A stretch of 64,000 nt of DNA from Rhytidiadelphus loreus (taxonomy: Eukaryota > Streptophyta > Bryopsida > Hypnales > Hylocomiaceae), in NCBI GenBank assembly GCA_947034895.1, contig OX344761.1, positions 24,688,863 through 24,752,862 on the forward strand. The letters run 5' to 3'. A model generated the notes under the pieces. The model saw only the letters and a list, made by a program, of their open reading frames with translations, searched no databases and was not told the origin of the DNA. The position numbers and the translations under genes were made by a program. Of the stretch, positions 24,732 to 36,359 are shown one piece after another. Each line of letters starts with the position of its first letter. Position 1 is the first letter of the stretch.

Positions 24732-24924
24732 TTAACCCTCGAATGGCCTTCTATGCGACCCGTATTTAGCCTTACAATTCTTCAATTGTGTTTTTAATAT
24801 ATGAATTGTGGTACATAGTTATTGTACATTGTTATTTATGATATTTACATGTTATTTATTATACTGGAAAGTATTTGGTCAACGTTCTTGTTCACAAAAG
24901 GCTTTTAGGACCTTCAAGGGTTAA
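24732..24924 (+). mobile_element. Short TTAA-flanked MITE
   Basis: The left end is TTAA-CCCTCGAATGG and the right end GGACCTTCAAGGG-TTAA, 193 bp in all. It has the same terminal architecture as the longer family members, but its interior is different and too short to code. Confidence 0.6.
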
Positions 24925-26397
24925 GATGGATGATTGCAAAACAAGATTAGTCACGTAGTGAATGATTGATAAAAAGATAGAAGTAGCCATGTCATACCCT
25001 ACATTGATTAATAAGGGAGGTGACAGAAAATGGATTTCCTAAAGAAAAGGAGATTGATGAACATTTATTGTGTCATGTTCATGTTCTCCTATCAAACTTT
25101 CATAAACATCAAGTATAGTGAAGAAACTATGAAGGGAGGAAATCAATATGTTCATGCCATTCCGTAAAGGATATCAAAACAACAAGTGAAGGATATCAAA
25201 ACAACAAGGGAAGGATATCAAAGACAAATCAAAAGTTAGTTGGAACATCAATGCGCAAGAAAGCTTAGGTGATCACGCATAGTGGAATTTTCACATGTGC
25301 AAGGTCTACAAATTGAATATACGTAAGAGCACATCCAACACTTTTGTTCTACACTACATGCATGACCAAGCATACAAGACCATTTAGAAGCAAGAGAGAA
25401 GGGAAAAAACTCCCACCCATTAGATGGTTTCCTGGGCCTTCGAGAGACCATGGGTTCTATTGTTGTGAAAACACAGGGAACACGACTGCTGGCCTGACAC
25501 CTCAACGGTCCTACATGGCTGAGAGGCTGCCAGCACATTTATGGAATTTTTTTTTCAACTTCTTTTCACATTTGAAGAATTTTTAAAAAAAATTAAATTT
25601 TTTTTGGGACAATTGTCCGTCCTTCACTACGGGGGGAACAGTGAAGGGGAACAACCCTCAAACGGTCTCTCGGAGGCCTAAAATAATATATAATGCACTC
25701 TAAATAGTTGTTGTACCGAGTGTTGTACATAAAGAGATTGTTCATTTAGGGTCCCACATTGGACTTTGAAAAGTTGGTTAGAGTGACCTAGATAAAAACA
25801 CCTTTGTAAGAAGGGAGAAATTTGAGAGTTGGATAATTCCTTAGCATTGTAAAAGGGGTGTAATGAGCATACTAGAGGTGAGGTAGAGGTAGTGTAAAGA
25901 GTATAATTTGTTTTAGGAAAATTCGTGTATATTGGAAAGTGTTTGATTGTATTCTAACTTTCATTTGTATTTAGAAGAAACACTTTTTGTTGTAAAGGAA
26001 ACAACTAAAGTACACTTTTTTATTTACTCCTAGATAGTTCAATAGAGGAAGATCAACATGAGGTCTATTTTTATAGATTTACCTTGCGATAGAAAAACAA
26101 GACTTATGCAACTAAGACTTATAAAAGAGGGGACTTATTTACATTGCCCATAGCCTCCGTCCACAATTTGCATATAAGGTCAATTAGCCTATTACCACCC
26201 ATATTGCTAATCTAGGTACCTTGTGCAAGGTGCTTATTGTTGTTGCAAGAAATAATTAATTGAGTGGATTCAAATACAAGTGGATTCATATTAATCCAAT
26301 AAGAATTGAAATTGATAGGAATTTTCAAACTCATTTGGTACAAAAACATAAAACCATCAATAGGTGAGGTTCATGACCATCTTAAAAAAGGTTCAAG
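24925..26397. other. Gene-free stretch
   Basis: Nothing recognisable as a gene. A three-fold repeat of GGATATCAAA(ACAACAAG) occurs at about 25168-25222, and a TIR element lies at 25434-25680. Open frames of 60-100 codons around 24243-24609 and 25248-25586 overlap each other on both strands and show no domain. Confidence 0.45.
25434..25680. mobile_element. Small TIR element
   Basis: The left end GGGCCTTCGAGAGACCATGG is matched in inverse by the right end ACGGTCTCTCGGAGGCCT. Further in, GGGTTCTATTGTT pairs with GAACAACCCTC. It is about 247 bp, non-coding, with a T/A-rich centre. I could not identify a convincing target duplication. Confidence 0.5.
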
Positions 26398-27122
26398 AGG
26401 GTAGATGCAAGAAACACCGAACGATTTAGGGAGCATTCTGCCAAAACTGCGTTTTTTCTGCCCAGTACTACAAGTACTGCTAGTACTACAAAACGGAGCA
26501 ATCTCAACCGTTGATCCAAAAAATCAACGGCCAATAGTACTTTTGAGTACTTTATAATACTGAAACAGTACTACTTAAAAAAAATGACAGTTTGTCACAG
26601 AAAGTAGATAAAATTAAGTATAAATTAATAATAATTAGAAAATCATGAATAAAAAACCCTAAAAATTGGCCATTTTTAAAGACTTGATAGTGATTACATT
26701 TCACCAAAAACTAAAAGTTGAAACCATCATGAATGTTTGGAGCGCTATGGGCAAGGGACCCCTATTTGCATGCATGTTGAGGACAAAGAATTTTGTTTTT
26801 TTGAATGCCCTTTGGTGGGCACATGCCCTTCTATTGTGGCAATAGCCCACAACAATCCTAGACATACATCATCATTTTTGGATACTCCACAGTACTAAAA
26901 AACCCTAAAATGCAAAGTGTGACAAATTAGGTAAATTACAATTTAATTAAAGGATTTTTTTTCAAAATTTCTCAAAAAAAAGGAATCAGAGGACTTCCAA
27001 GTTAGCCATCTCCAATAAAAATTTCAAGTACATGGACTTCATTTCCCAAAAGATATGGCAAATGGCATCTCTGTCATTCCAATTGTGACGCAAAATAGTA
27101 CCGGTATTTCTTGCATTCACCC
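26398..27122 (-). mobile_element. GGGTGA-CAAGAAA element, copy 1
   Basis: About 724 bp. The left end is GGGTAGATGCAAGAAACACC and the right end, read on the minus strand, GGGTGAATGCAAGAAATACC. A four-base AAGA stands on both sides (26395-26398 and 27123-27126) as a candidate target duplication. The body matches 37219-37934 in the opposite orientation along its whole length, including CATGCATG with AGGGGTCCC-type blocks, AAACCCTAAAA and GTACTTTATAATA. There is no ORF of note. Confidence 0.7.
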
Positions 27123-27168
27123 AAGACTAGTGACACACCATCTCAAACTTAAGAATAGACGGATTGTT

Positions 27169-27454
27169 AACAATTATCGTGCGGTTATTGTTGTTTCATG
27201 GGTTCGTACCATAATTGCACTGACTCAATGTATTTTTACGCATTGAATCAGTGCAAAAACAATGAATATCAATAGCATATAATTTATGTACTTTAACTAT
27301 ATGATTGATGTGCAGTTTTGGTACAACAATTGTATAGATAAAATACATAAATCGTACGCTATTGATATTCATTGTTTTCGCACTGATTCAGTGCGTAAAA
27401 TACAACAATTATAACACGAACCCATGAAACAACAATAACCGCACGATAATTGTT
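27169..27454. repeat. 286-bp foldback (near-perfect palindrome)
   Basis: The outer 39 bases, 27169-27207, are the exact reverse complement of 27416-27454. Inside, the arms keep pairing with few mismatches to about 27300 and 27330 (ACAATGAATATCAATAGC against GCTATTGATATTCATTGT). The left arm also contains its own smaller hairpin built on GCACTGA...TCAGTGC. A transcript would fold into a long double-stranded stem. Confidence 0.85.
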
Positions 27455-27526
27455 GCCAAATCGTAGGGTCTAAACTTTGTGATGACCATCCTAATTCCAT
27501 TTGATAAGTGTTTTGCAAGCACAAGT

Positions 27527-28457
27527 TTAACCCCTAAAGTCCCATTGTCCCCTCGGGGGACAATTTGGAATTCAGGCAGGTTCCTATGGGCTGAAATTTT
27601 ACCCTAATTTTTTGAAACTTTTTCTGAAGATAGAAAATCTGATAAGCTTTGTGGGAATATAATTTTTATTTCAATCAGTGCCCGGAAGCAAAAGTTATAC
27701 CACAAAAAGGATGAAACTGAACTTGGCGGGCAGCACAAAAAATATTGCAAAAATTCAAAATAAATTTTTAAATTTTTTTTCTTCTCAAAGATAATGTTTT
27801 TGTCTACATCTAAAGCTTTGATTCATTCCATTCTGATTAGTGATGTGAAAGTTATGAACAATCTTATTTTTCAGGCAATCTAAGTATCTTTTTGGAAAAA
27901 AAAAACTTGTAGGATTCATCTCAGAATGCAATTTTCAAATTTTTTCAAATTTTTTTTTTGAAAAGGTTAAATTTGCTTGTTAGAACAATCTCACCGTTGG
28001 GATTATTGTATTTCAATCCCATCTAAGAGCTATTATCAATTTAGTTTTCTTTCAATCTTGGACCTACTTCTACTTGACAATTTTTTGAAGTATGAAAATT
28101 AAGTTGTTATTTTTTGAAATTTTTTTCCTAGACTCCCAACTCAATTATTCAACACAATAAATTTTAAATTCAAACTCCACAGTGTAATTTTTTTCCAGAA
28201 ATAGAGATCAAAGTCATCTAAAATTGCAGTCCAGTGTTCAAAAAAACTTGTTTTTTCAACTTTGAATGCTCATATCTCTCAATCTGTACGGTCAAACTTC
28301 ATGAAATTCTTACCACATGATCTAAAACAAGTAAAGTTTAAGATCCTACGGTTCAATTCCCAAAATTTTTTTTTTTTTTTTTTTTGACTAACGCAGTAGA
28401 AATGGCAGTTTTGAGTGTTTTTTGACAGAAAAATGGCCTTGGGACTTTAGGGGTTAA
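27527..28457 (-). mobile_element. TTAA-flanked MITE, subfamily A, inverted copy
   Basis: The left end is TTAA-CCCCTAAAGTCC and the right end GGGACTTTAGGGG-TTAA. Read on the minus strand, the right end continues into AAGGCCATTTTTCTG and ACACTCAAAACTGCC, matching the left end of the 747-1602 copy. The interior has long T runs and no coding potential. Confidence 0.68.
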
Positions 28458-29100
28458 ACTTTCTAAAAGCTCCTCTTTTATTGCTTGAAGGTGCAACTTG
28501 TTCTAACAAGCAATAATTCATAATTAAGCCCATCCAAACCAACATTTAATGAACCATGTATTTATAGCCTATTATCATTCATCGATATATATAAATCTGA
28601 TATCATTTTCTTCCAATAGCACCCAATTGTATATCCAAAGAAAATAAGTTACACACGATTTTGTAGAAATGAATGATGTCTATTATGCAAATTGGGGAGG
28701 GTCCTAGTAGATGTAACTTGGGTGACTGGCAATAATAGGTTGATCTACTCCATATAGAAGAAAGTATGCAAAATAACTCCTTTTTTTGGCATCATGGAGC
28801 CAGATTGCACCATTTCAAAATAAACCTCTACATTTTGCCAAATAAAAGTAGTCTTTTTCACCATAAATTTTCCATTTCTATTTAAAATGTGGATGAATTT
28901 GCCAATTTGGATGAAAGAGTGCACGGATATAATAAAGTGTTTAGTTTTGGTTGAAAAGATGGATGAATGTAGAAATATAGTGATTAACCAAATTTTAAAT
29001 GATTGTCATCTTGGCACTTTCTAAAAAAAGTTTTAAAAAAACAACCCAAATGCAAATTGACTTATCTTGAACCAATAAATGGAGAGATCCAACACCTAGT
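28458..29100. other. AT-rich stretch with no gene seen
   Basis: No ORF, RNA gene or recognisable repeat was found between the two flanking transposon copies. Confidence 0.4.
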
Positions 29101-29827
29101 GGGTGATTACAAGAAACACTTGTCCTATTTTTTGTCCCCTTGACCTTAGATAGGTGGTTTTTTGCTCATAACTTTTGCATCGCGTGTCCATCTTCTATGA
29201 AACTTGAAATGAAGGTACATGTAGTAGTTTCAAATGTTGAGTAATTTTTTGGACTTTTTTCAAATTATTTTACTATTTTTAAACTGCCCCCAATTGGATG
29301 TCTACCTTGGCCATTTTGGGGGTTTGTAGTACTATTTTTTATCCAAAAATAATAATTTGAAGCTCAAAATTGGTATACAAGGACTTATACTAAAGTTACA
29401 CAATCTCACCAAAGTATTTCTAAAAATAGTAAATTGTCCACACTCCACATGTGCTCAAAGAGCACTACCTTTGCGCAAGTGTAGAGAACACAATTTTATT
29501 TTTCCAATAGTGAAAATTGGTGAAAAGGAGTATCTATAAGTTAGGAATTTTTTTTTTTTTTTTGAGATTTTTTTGAATTTTTTTACTATTTTTTAAGAAT
29601 TAAATTTCAAATTGTCTATTTTCTTCTATTTTTCAACCCTCTTTGACCGTGCATAACTCTTAGAGATAAAAAATTTTAGGTCTGAATTTCTGCACATATC
29701 ATTTTTTTAATGCTTTACACATTGTCCATATTTTATTTTATTTAAAAAATTATTATTCAAAAATCCACAAACAGAAGTGAAATGGCCGTTTTGAACGAAA
29801 ATCGGCAGGTGTTTCTTGCAACTGCCC
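29101..29827. mobile_element. GGGTGA-CAAGAAA element, copy 3 (different interior)
   Basis: The left end GGGTGATTACAAGAAACAC and the right end, read on the minus strand, GGGCAGTTGCAAGAAACACC are inverted repeats. TAGT stands on both sides (29097-29100 and 29828-29831). The 727-bp length matches the other two copies, but the interior sequence is different, so it is either a separate subfamily or strongly diverged. It is non-coding. Confidence 0.65.
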
Positions 29828-30444
29828 TAGTGTAAAATCAGCCAAGTGAAATCAGTAAACTATTGTCTTAATTTCAATATTTTAGGTCATATAACCAAAC
29901 AAAAAACTAGGAGTTTAGGAAATGAACTACTTATGAAAAAGAAAAGACGATTTTTCATCCTTTCTCCATCAATAACAAGCGGATTCTAATTAACACACAC
30001 AAACTCCTGTCAGCTCCTAGTTGAGTAGTTCAAAGGCATAGCCAATTAGAACTAATTCTTGTTTCAAAATTTGACATTAAATTTATTTATTTTAAATGTT
30101 CAACAACTATCTTAGATAGCTTTGAAAGCCATTTATTGTGAGTGTCTAGGGGTGAAAAAACAAGGGATGGTAGGTGGCCATGTGGGATATCTATACCTTA
30201 AATGAGGCTATTTGTTTGTTGTGGTTGTTTGTTACGGTGAGATTTTTGGAACCATGCATCCCCTAGGCGTATTCTTGGGACTATTGGAAAGCTCTCTACA
30301 TGCTTTGTTTTGTAGCGTTTGGACCTACAATATAAAAGACTTTTTTAATTTTTAATTTTTTATGGATTAGAAAATTAGAAAGTTACTTTTATTTTTAATA
30401 TATTGTAGCAACAACACATGACACACTAGTGTAAAGTAGGATCA

Positions 30445-30990
30445 ATAGGAGCTCGACCACTCTTAGTTAAGTCAAAAGCAAAAATTGAGTTCAAAGTAAA
30501 ATTTCATACTTCATTTAGGCATAGTAAAATAACTATTTTTATACTAAGTTTATGTGGAAAATCAAGCTAAATTTCATCTCAAATTTTTTTTCAAGCCTCC
30601 AATCAAAAGTTATGGACAAAGTTCAGAGAGAGGTTGGAAGGAACATTTCTTTGACATTTTCAAACATCCTCTTTAAATTTTGTCCATAACTTTTTTTGGA
30701 GGCTCAAAATCATACGGGTTCTTCTAGATGAAAGTTAGATTGATTTCCCAAATGTTCTTAGTTCTAAGGTTTTTGGAAAATCTTATTCTACTACACCCAA
30801 ATGAGGTCTAAAGTTCTACTTTGAACATAATTCTTGCCGTATTGTTGACAATGAATAGTCAACCTCTCATCTTCAAATTGTCCCATATCCTTTGAGGATT
30901 TATAGTCACAAACAATGGATTTCATTACAAAAATGACGTGTCTCTACTCATCATTCTCACTAAATGTCAATGAAGTAACTCCTTCATTTT
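30445..30990. mobile_element. Foldback element, copy 1
   Basis: This is a direct copy of 38558-39105. Its two halves are imperfect inverted repeats of each other: AAAAGTTATGGACAAA near 30606 pairs with TTTGTCCATAACTTTTT near 30677, and GGCATAGTAAAATAA near 30517 pairs with the TTATTCTACTACACCCAAATGAGG block near 30782. It is non-coding. Confidence 0.6.
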
Positions 30991-31371
30991 GCCATCAAAA
31001 AATTTCTTGATGGTTGATGATGAAATGATACCGTAGATTGGTATTTGACTCATTGGATTGTTATTGGATTATTTAGATTTTTGACAAAAACCACCTATAC
31101 ATTTATTTGTAGATTAGGTTGTTTGGTCCTAGAATTAGCAGAAAAATTTGTCACTTTAAAAAAATAAAATTGGGCCAAACTTGCTATCTAAATATGGTAG
31201 TGTACAAATTGCCTTACATTGAAGAATTGCCTTCAATTTCTTATTCAAACCAATTTGTAATTTTATCTATCAATTTTTTAACCTATTGCTTTTGCAAACT
31301 GGAGATAAATGATCAAAATGCCAGAAGAAGACAAATGAAGTTTTATATTCAATTAAATGACTAAGCCTTGG

Positions 31372-31662
31372 CAACAACACAAGATGCTAAATCCTCCATT
31401 CAAAGTGGGACCAATAGGCTCAAGTGAAAACACAGATTCTCCAATGTACAAGTAAAATCTTGCCCCCTATTTTCTGCCATGTTTAGGGTATGTTCTTACC
31501 CCCTTCCCAACAAATTTGGGGTCTCTAATTGCAAATACAAATTCAAAATTTGCAAAATTTTATCATATGTGCCAACTAATTTTTGGTTTGTGTTTTCGCC
31601 CAAGTAAAATTCACCCTGATGGGCCCACTTTGAATGGAGGAATTAGCATCCGCCAACAACTA
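31372..31662. mobile_element. TIR element with roughly 50-bp ends
   Basis: The left end TTGGCAACAACACAAGATGC is followed by a TCCTCCATTCAAAGTGGGAC block. The right end carries the inverse: CCCACTTTGAATGGAGGA, then AGCATCCGCCAA. The element is about 290 bp. A short frame overlapping the right end on the minus strand (31611-31814) is not convincing as a gene. Confidence 0.55.
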
Positions 31663-32318
31663 CTACAACCGAATGAATGACATGTGAAAAGAAGGGCAAA
31701 AAGCTGAGTCACCCCGGTATTCTCCGTCCACTGCCTGCAAATCTGCGACGACGACGATAGATTCCACGAGTCAACCACATAATCATCGACATCATGTACC
31801 GTGGGTGGAAGCAAGGGTCTGAAGTTCTGGACACACCGACTAGGGAAGAGAGCAAATCTAGCGAGAAGAACGAGTCATGAATCTCCGCACAAACTTGCAG
31901 CTTGGCTTTCGTTCGTACGTGCGGCACGGCACTAGGCTACGCTTAAAGCGTAGCCGCAGTCACAGTTATATATACGTACAAATTAAAGGAAGCTTTGCAC
32001 TGGCTCTGCAGAGCTGGAACTAATCTGCACCCTGACTGATCATTTTCTCATTTTGTGCGGAATCCGTCCGGACTGAGATGCGGTGATCGTCCCATCCAGC
32101 GTGATCAGTGCTGCTAATCACTCTTAATTCCCCTAATCAGACAGTGGGCGACCGGCCCAATTCCCAAATGCCATGTGATTTTCATAATTTGCTCAAGTTG
32201 GTGAAGAAAAAAGAAAGAAAAAAAAGGGAAGTTGTTGTAAAAAAAAACTCAAGTTTCAAAACTTTGTAAGCTATCACAAATTTTGTAGGAATTGGTGGAA
32301 TTTTTTTTCCTAATTTGA
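31663..32318. other. GC-richer island without a recognised gene
   Basis: 31700-32160 is noticeably richer in GC than its surroundings and holds the perfect palindrome GGCTACGCTT-A-AAGCGTAGCC (31934-31954). It also has a TATATATACGTA stretch at 31967-31978 that could be a TATA-type core. Minus-strand frames (31709-31927) show no domain. It could be a promoter or an unrecognised exon; I see no proof of either. Confidence 0.3.
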
Positions 32319-33231
32319 TTAACCCCTATAGATCAGAGACTATGTTTTCACCAAAAACACTCTCTAAAACTGCCCTTGCCTTTACAAGCACCAGATTTTA
32401 GATGAAAAATATTTTTGGACACATGTAACTGTAGGTTCTTGTAGTACAATAGTTAGAAAAGATGTAGAAAAAATTTCAGAATTTTCCACTGTGTAGATTG
32501 CAAGATATTAACATTTGAGGTGACAAAAATCATTTTTTTGGCCCTGCGGAAATCCGGGCAGCTGCACTTCACAAGGTCACAATTGTATGAAAAAATGTCC
32601 AAAATGGTAATTACTCTTTAGATTCATTCCTCAAGTCAAGTTGGCTACATGCTTGAAAATGTTTAGATCATTTTGAATTGCACCACACATAGGAAAAAAG
32701 TAGTAAGTAGAAAGAAGTACAAAGTGATTCTAAACACTAAATTGTTAAGAATTTAATTATAAAATTGAAAAATTCCAATCCCAATGGTGGTAATGTAGTA
32801 ATAAACAATCTACATTATACACTTTTTATTTTTTTCCAAAAATATAAGAAATTGAGTTAAATAAAGGACTCCAAAGTTTATTTTCAAGTAGGGAATCCAT
32901 AACTACCCGCAAATTAGAACACCTCATAACTTTCATCTTGTAAAGCAAAATGGAATGATTCAAAGCTCTCCACGTATATATAAATCTAGAAAAACAATTT
33001 CAATTTTTTTTTTTTAAAGTTATTTTTAAAGAAGTTTTTTGGGCTGCCCAGGTTTCCTGTCAAACACTGAAAATTACATATCATGCAATAACTTCTTAAC
33101 CATGTAGTCAAAAGTTATGAAAATTGTTGTGCCTTAAAGCTACTCCTTAGGCACACATTGTGTGAAATTTTCAAAAAATAAAAATAAAAGTTTCATCTAT
33201 AGTGAGCTACCCAAAATCTCCATGTTTTTGA
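32319..33231 (+). mobile_element. TTAA-flanked MITE, subfamily B, right end lost
   Basis: The left end is TTAA-CCCCTATAGATCAGAGACTA, matching the minus-strand reading of the right end of 6492-7699. The body tracks the 4415-5381 copy through to AGTGAGCTACCC and CCATG near 33220. There it meets a GGGAAC-type MITE (33232-33513). The expected GGTCC...GGGG-TTAA end is not found beyond that insertion, so the terminus appears deleted. Confidence 0.6.
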
Positions 33232-33513
33232 AGCATTAGATGGGATTTTGGTGAAGTAAAGGGTTGTAAGTTCCCATGCGTTCCCAAACATTGGGAACTC
33301 CGCCACACAGGATGCCGATGTGGTCAAGAGATGATCACATCAGCAATTATAAAAAAATAATTATATATATATATATATAATACAAATTAATTAATTATTA
33401 TTTTTTAAATTTTAAAAAAAAATAGTTTTTTTTTTTTGGCAGGACAGGTTGGTTCCCAGCAACAGAAACTAGCCTAAAACGGCCCTCCCCAAGGCTGAAT
33501 CCCATGTAATGTT
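33232..33513. mobile_element. GGGAAC-type MITE at the end of a TTAA element
   Basis: The left end is GCATTAGATGGGATTTTGG and the right end GGCTGAATCCCATGTAATGTT. Internally it has GTTCCCATGCGTTCCC, a GATGTGGTCAAGAGATGATCAC segment, an (AT)n run at 33362-33379 and TTGGTTCCCAGCAACAG. The same order of blocks occurs at 7225-7494 and 40496-40806. Confidence 0.6.
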
Positions 33514-35750
33514 ACTCCCTAATGGAAAGGGACTTGTTGCATAAAATGGTGTTGATTATTTGACTCCATTTTAAATGCATAATATCTCAAACTTCATTGT
33601 GGTTTTTGAGTAAGGAATGAACATATTTAGGTAATTTTAAACTTGTTGAAGAAATAGCTAGATGGAATAAATAGATTTAAAGATTGTAGCACAAATTTCT
33701 TCAAGCAACACTATATTTTTGTACAATCAATCATGTAGTTTGTGTTTATTAAATCCAAAATCTTCTACAAAAGACTTAAAGACAAATGTACTAATGTACC
33801 TTACAAGGAGCTTCAATATAAAATAATACTAAAACTTCTTGCCTAAATTTTTAAGAAATTATCCCCCTACTTTGCTTCATATTTGGAAATTGGAGTTCAT
33901 TAGAAGGGGAATTATGATATCCTTCTTTGGAGACATGTACAATCCATTTTTGGCAATCGTGTTTTTGTATTCTAAGAACAAAGAATCTCATGTCTTCTAA
34001 AAACCTATTAAATGAGGTATCCAAACATTACCAAATGCATATACCTTGTTCAAGTTTGATTGGTTGCCTAAATAGCGTAAATTAATTTTTAATCTTGCGT
34101 AACCATTGTTTGGGACTTTAATTGAATATTAGGAACTTGAGTGCCAAAGCTACTAATATAGTATGGTATTAGAAAGTATTATGTACATGGAACATAATGC
34201 AAAAAAAAACTAACTCAAATTTGTTACTAATTTTTATTTGACTAACAAGTCTTTGCAAATCAACAAGATTAGCAAAACTAATCTAAATTTGGGAATTTAG
34301 GGGAAAGATTTAACCAAATCTTTGTGATTTGATTGACAAATTCATTCCTAGATTAGAGCTATTTGTCTTGAAATTAGCCCACTAACTTCCTAAGAAAAAT
34401 TCCTTAGAGGGGAAATCATCCATTGGTCACAAGAATGTAGGAAAGTATAAAACCTTGCATATTTAGTAGTTTTTTTTCATTTCTATATGCATGCAAGTTT
34501 GGAGTGAGTCAAATTTGGTATCAAGAAAATTAACTCTTGAAGTTCTTTGAGTGTCATAAACTAAAAAATACTCAAAATGGGTTATTTTGATGGCAAAGGC
34601 CAAATGACATTTTGGCAAAGGCCCCTCAAAATGACAAATAAAACCTTGTTACATCTTATCGTAACATCTAGTATTAAACTACTTCATTATGTTGTAGTAA
34701 AAAAATGAGAGTTTTTTATTGCACAAATTGTGAGATTATAGTGATTGAAGTAGAAAAAAATGTTTTTTGGGGGGCATTCAAATTATGGACAACTTTGGTT
34801 TGGGGAGGCTTTTGCACAAGTTAATTTCACTTTTTTTCTTGAACTTCTTTTGCTTTAATTTGTGACAAAGTTGTTCACATGTTCCAAAAAAATTATAACA
34901 TTTCAAATTGGGGAACATGTACCAAAACATTCCAATAGGGAACTAGCTTCAAGAAAAGCCTCATACAAAGCCCTTTTTTCAAAAATCTATTTCTTGAACT
35001 TACAATAATCTTTTCAAAATATGAATGGTGGAGTTCTAGATTTTAGATAGTCTTAGAGCAAGAAATAAAATTGTCCAAAATATCAAACTCTGGCAACCTT
35101 GATCAATCTATGTCCGAGCTAAAGTAAAGGACACTCGGGCATATTGAGACCTAAGCCACCTAGCATAGGCTAGGGTTAGTTACGACCAACTCATCATGAA
35201 TCACTAACACTGGATCATATTCTCCTTGATTTTGAAGATGTTCACCTACTCCATGAAATATAATTTTAGAAAATTGAACATTCAAAACCAAAGATAACAC
35301 AAAGTATTTGGAACCTACACCGCATAACCCCGGGGGGGTCACTTAGGAATTTTTACCAACCTACGTGCGACATAATATAGGGAGGCATTAATTCACGGTG
35401 TTGAAAAATTAGAGAAAATTAGATGTAATATATAGAGTACAAATTACTCTACAATCGCTTACAAGTAAGATACAAATGCAAATAATACATGAAATTAGAT
35501 TTTTTTTCCTTTAAGATAGCATGGAAAGTATTGGTTCTAGAATTTTGTTGGTAGTAGGTTCAGTTGGAACTACTCTGGACTTGCTTTAGATGGATGAAAA
35601 TTGGTTCTATACACATCTTCTATTCGTCCCATATGTACAGCCTCTTTGATTCTTGCCATAGATGCTTCAAGAGTTTAGGGTATTAGTCTTGGATGCCTTG
35701 CATAACTAGAACCATGCACGTTGTCCATGCCAACTACCCCAACATTCAAA
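33514..35750. other. AT-rich stretch with no gene seen
   Basis: No feature could be supported. A 60-codon minus-strand frame at 35160-35342 shows no domain. Confidence 0.4.
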
Positions 35751-36040
35751 CTTCCTGACGTTGGTCTTTGAATTCTGCTTCTCACTTCGGAACGAATGGT
35801 CTGTGCATCCTAGGGTTACCGTTGCGCTACAGCTCATGCAGGAAATCAGGAATGCGGATTTTCAGCTGAAGGTGCCCACAAGCTTTCGAGGTAGGATTTA
35901 GTATATTTCTTGTTCTGGATAGGGTGTGCATGGTTTCCTTGCAAGTTGCAAATGTTTGTAGGATTTTTCAGTGTAGTACGTCGTCTTCTTGTAGGGTGGT
36001 ACCTTAATCTCGGCTTAGGGTTTGGGGTTTTCCCGTAAGC

Positions 36041-36065
36041 TTTTAGGCTAGGGTTTAGGGTTTGG
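36041..36065 (+). promoter_or_regulatory. Telo-box cluster
   Basis: GCTAGGGTTTAGGGTTTGG contains two overlapping AAACCCTA motifs (on the minus strand) about 60 bases upstream of the candidate exon at 36123. GGCTTAGGGTTTGGGG at about 36013 adds a further match. Telo-boxes are common in plant promoters of housekeeping and translation genes. Confidence 0.5.
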
Positions 36066-36122
36066 ATTCGTGCTGCTTGTTCCGGGGTTTACTGCGTTTG
36101 TGATTTACTTGGAGACACGTTC

Positions 36123-36356
36123 ATGATGGACGAGTTTGACTCCAACATGGCCATCTTCTCTACATCTTGGCAGTTGCAAGCTCCTAATTTTGACCACCTT
36201 CAAACTTCAGCATTGTCTTATTTGAGCGGTACTGAGTTGCAACAGCTTTGGGACATCGTCACCCACGATTGGGAGCCATTGCCAGTTTTTGTAGTGCCCT
36301 CCAATGATAGGCGAAGTAACTCACTGTTGTGGGTGACCCCAGGAGCCTATAGGTGA
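36123..36356 (+). CDS. Unrecognised possible first exon or gene remnant
   Basis: An open frame of 77 codons, MMDEFDSNMAIFSTSW to LLWVTPGAYR, sits in a locally GC-richer stretch behind telo-box motifs. It runs into a possible donor (TATAG|GTGACA at about 36353). The residue mix is protein-like, but I recognise no family. No convincing next exon was found downstream, where T-rich sequence begins. Upstream, an exon-like frame ending TTTCGAG|GTAGGA near 35890 may belong to the same transcript. It may be a fragment of a decayed gene. Confidence 0.25.
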   Translation: MMDEFDSNMAIFSTSWQLQAPNFDHLQTSALSYLSGTELQQLWDIVTHDWEPLPVFVVPSNDRRSNSLLWVTPGAYR

Positions 36357-36359
36357 CAA

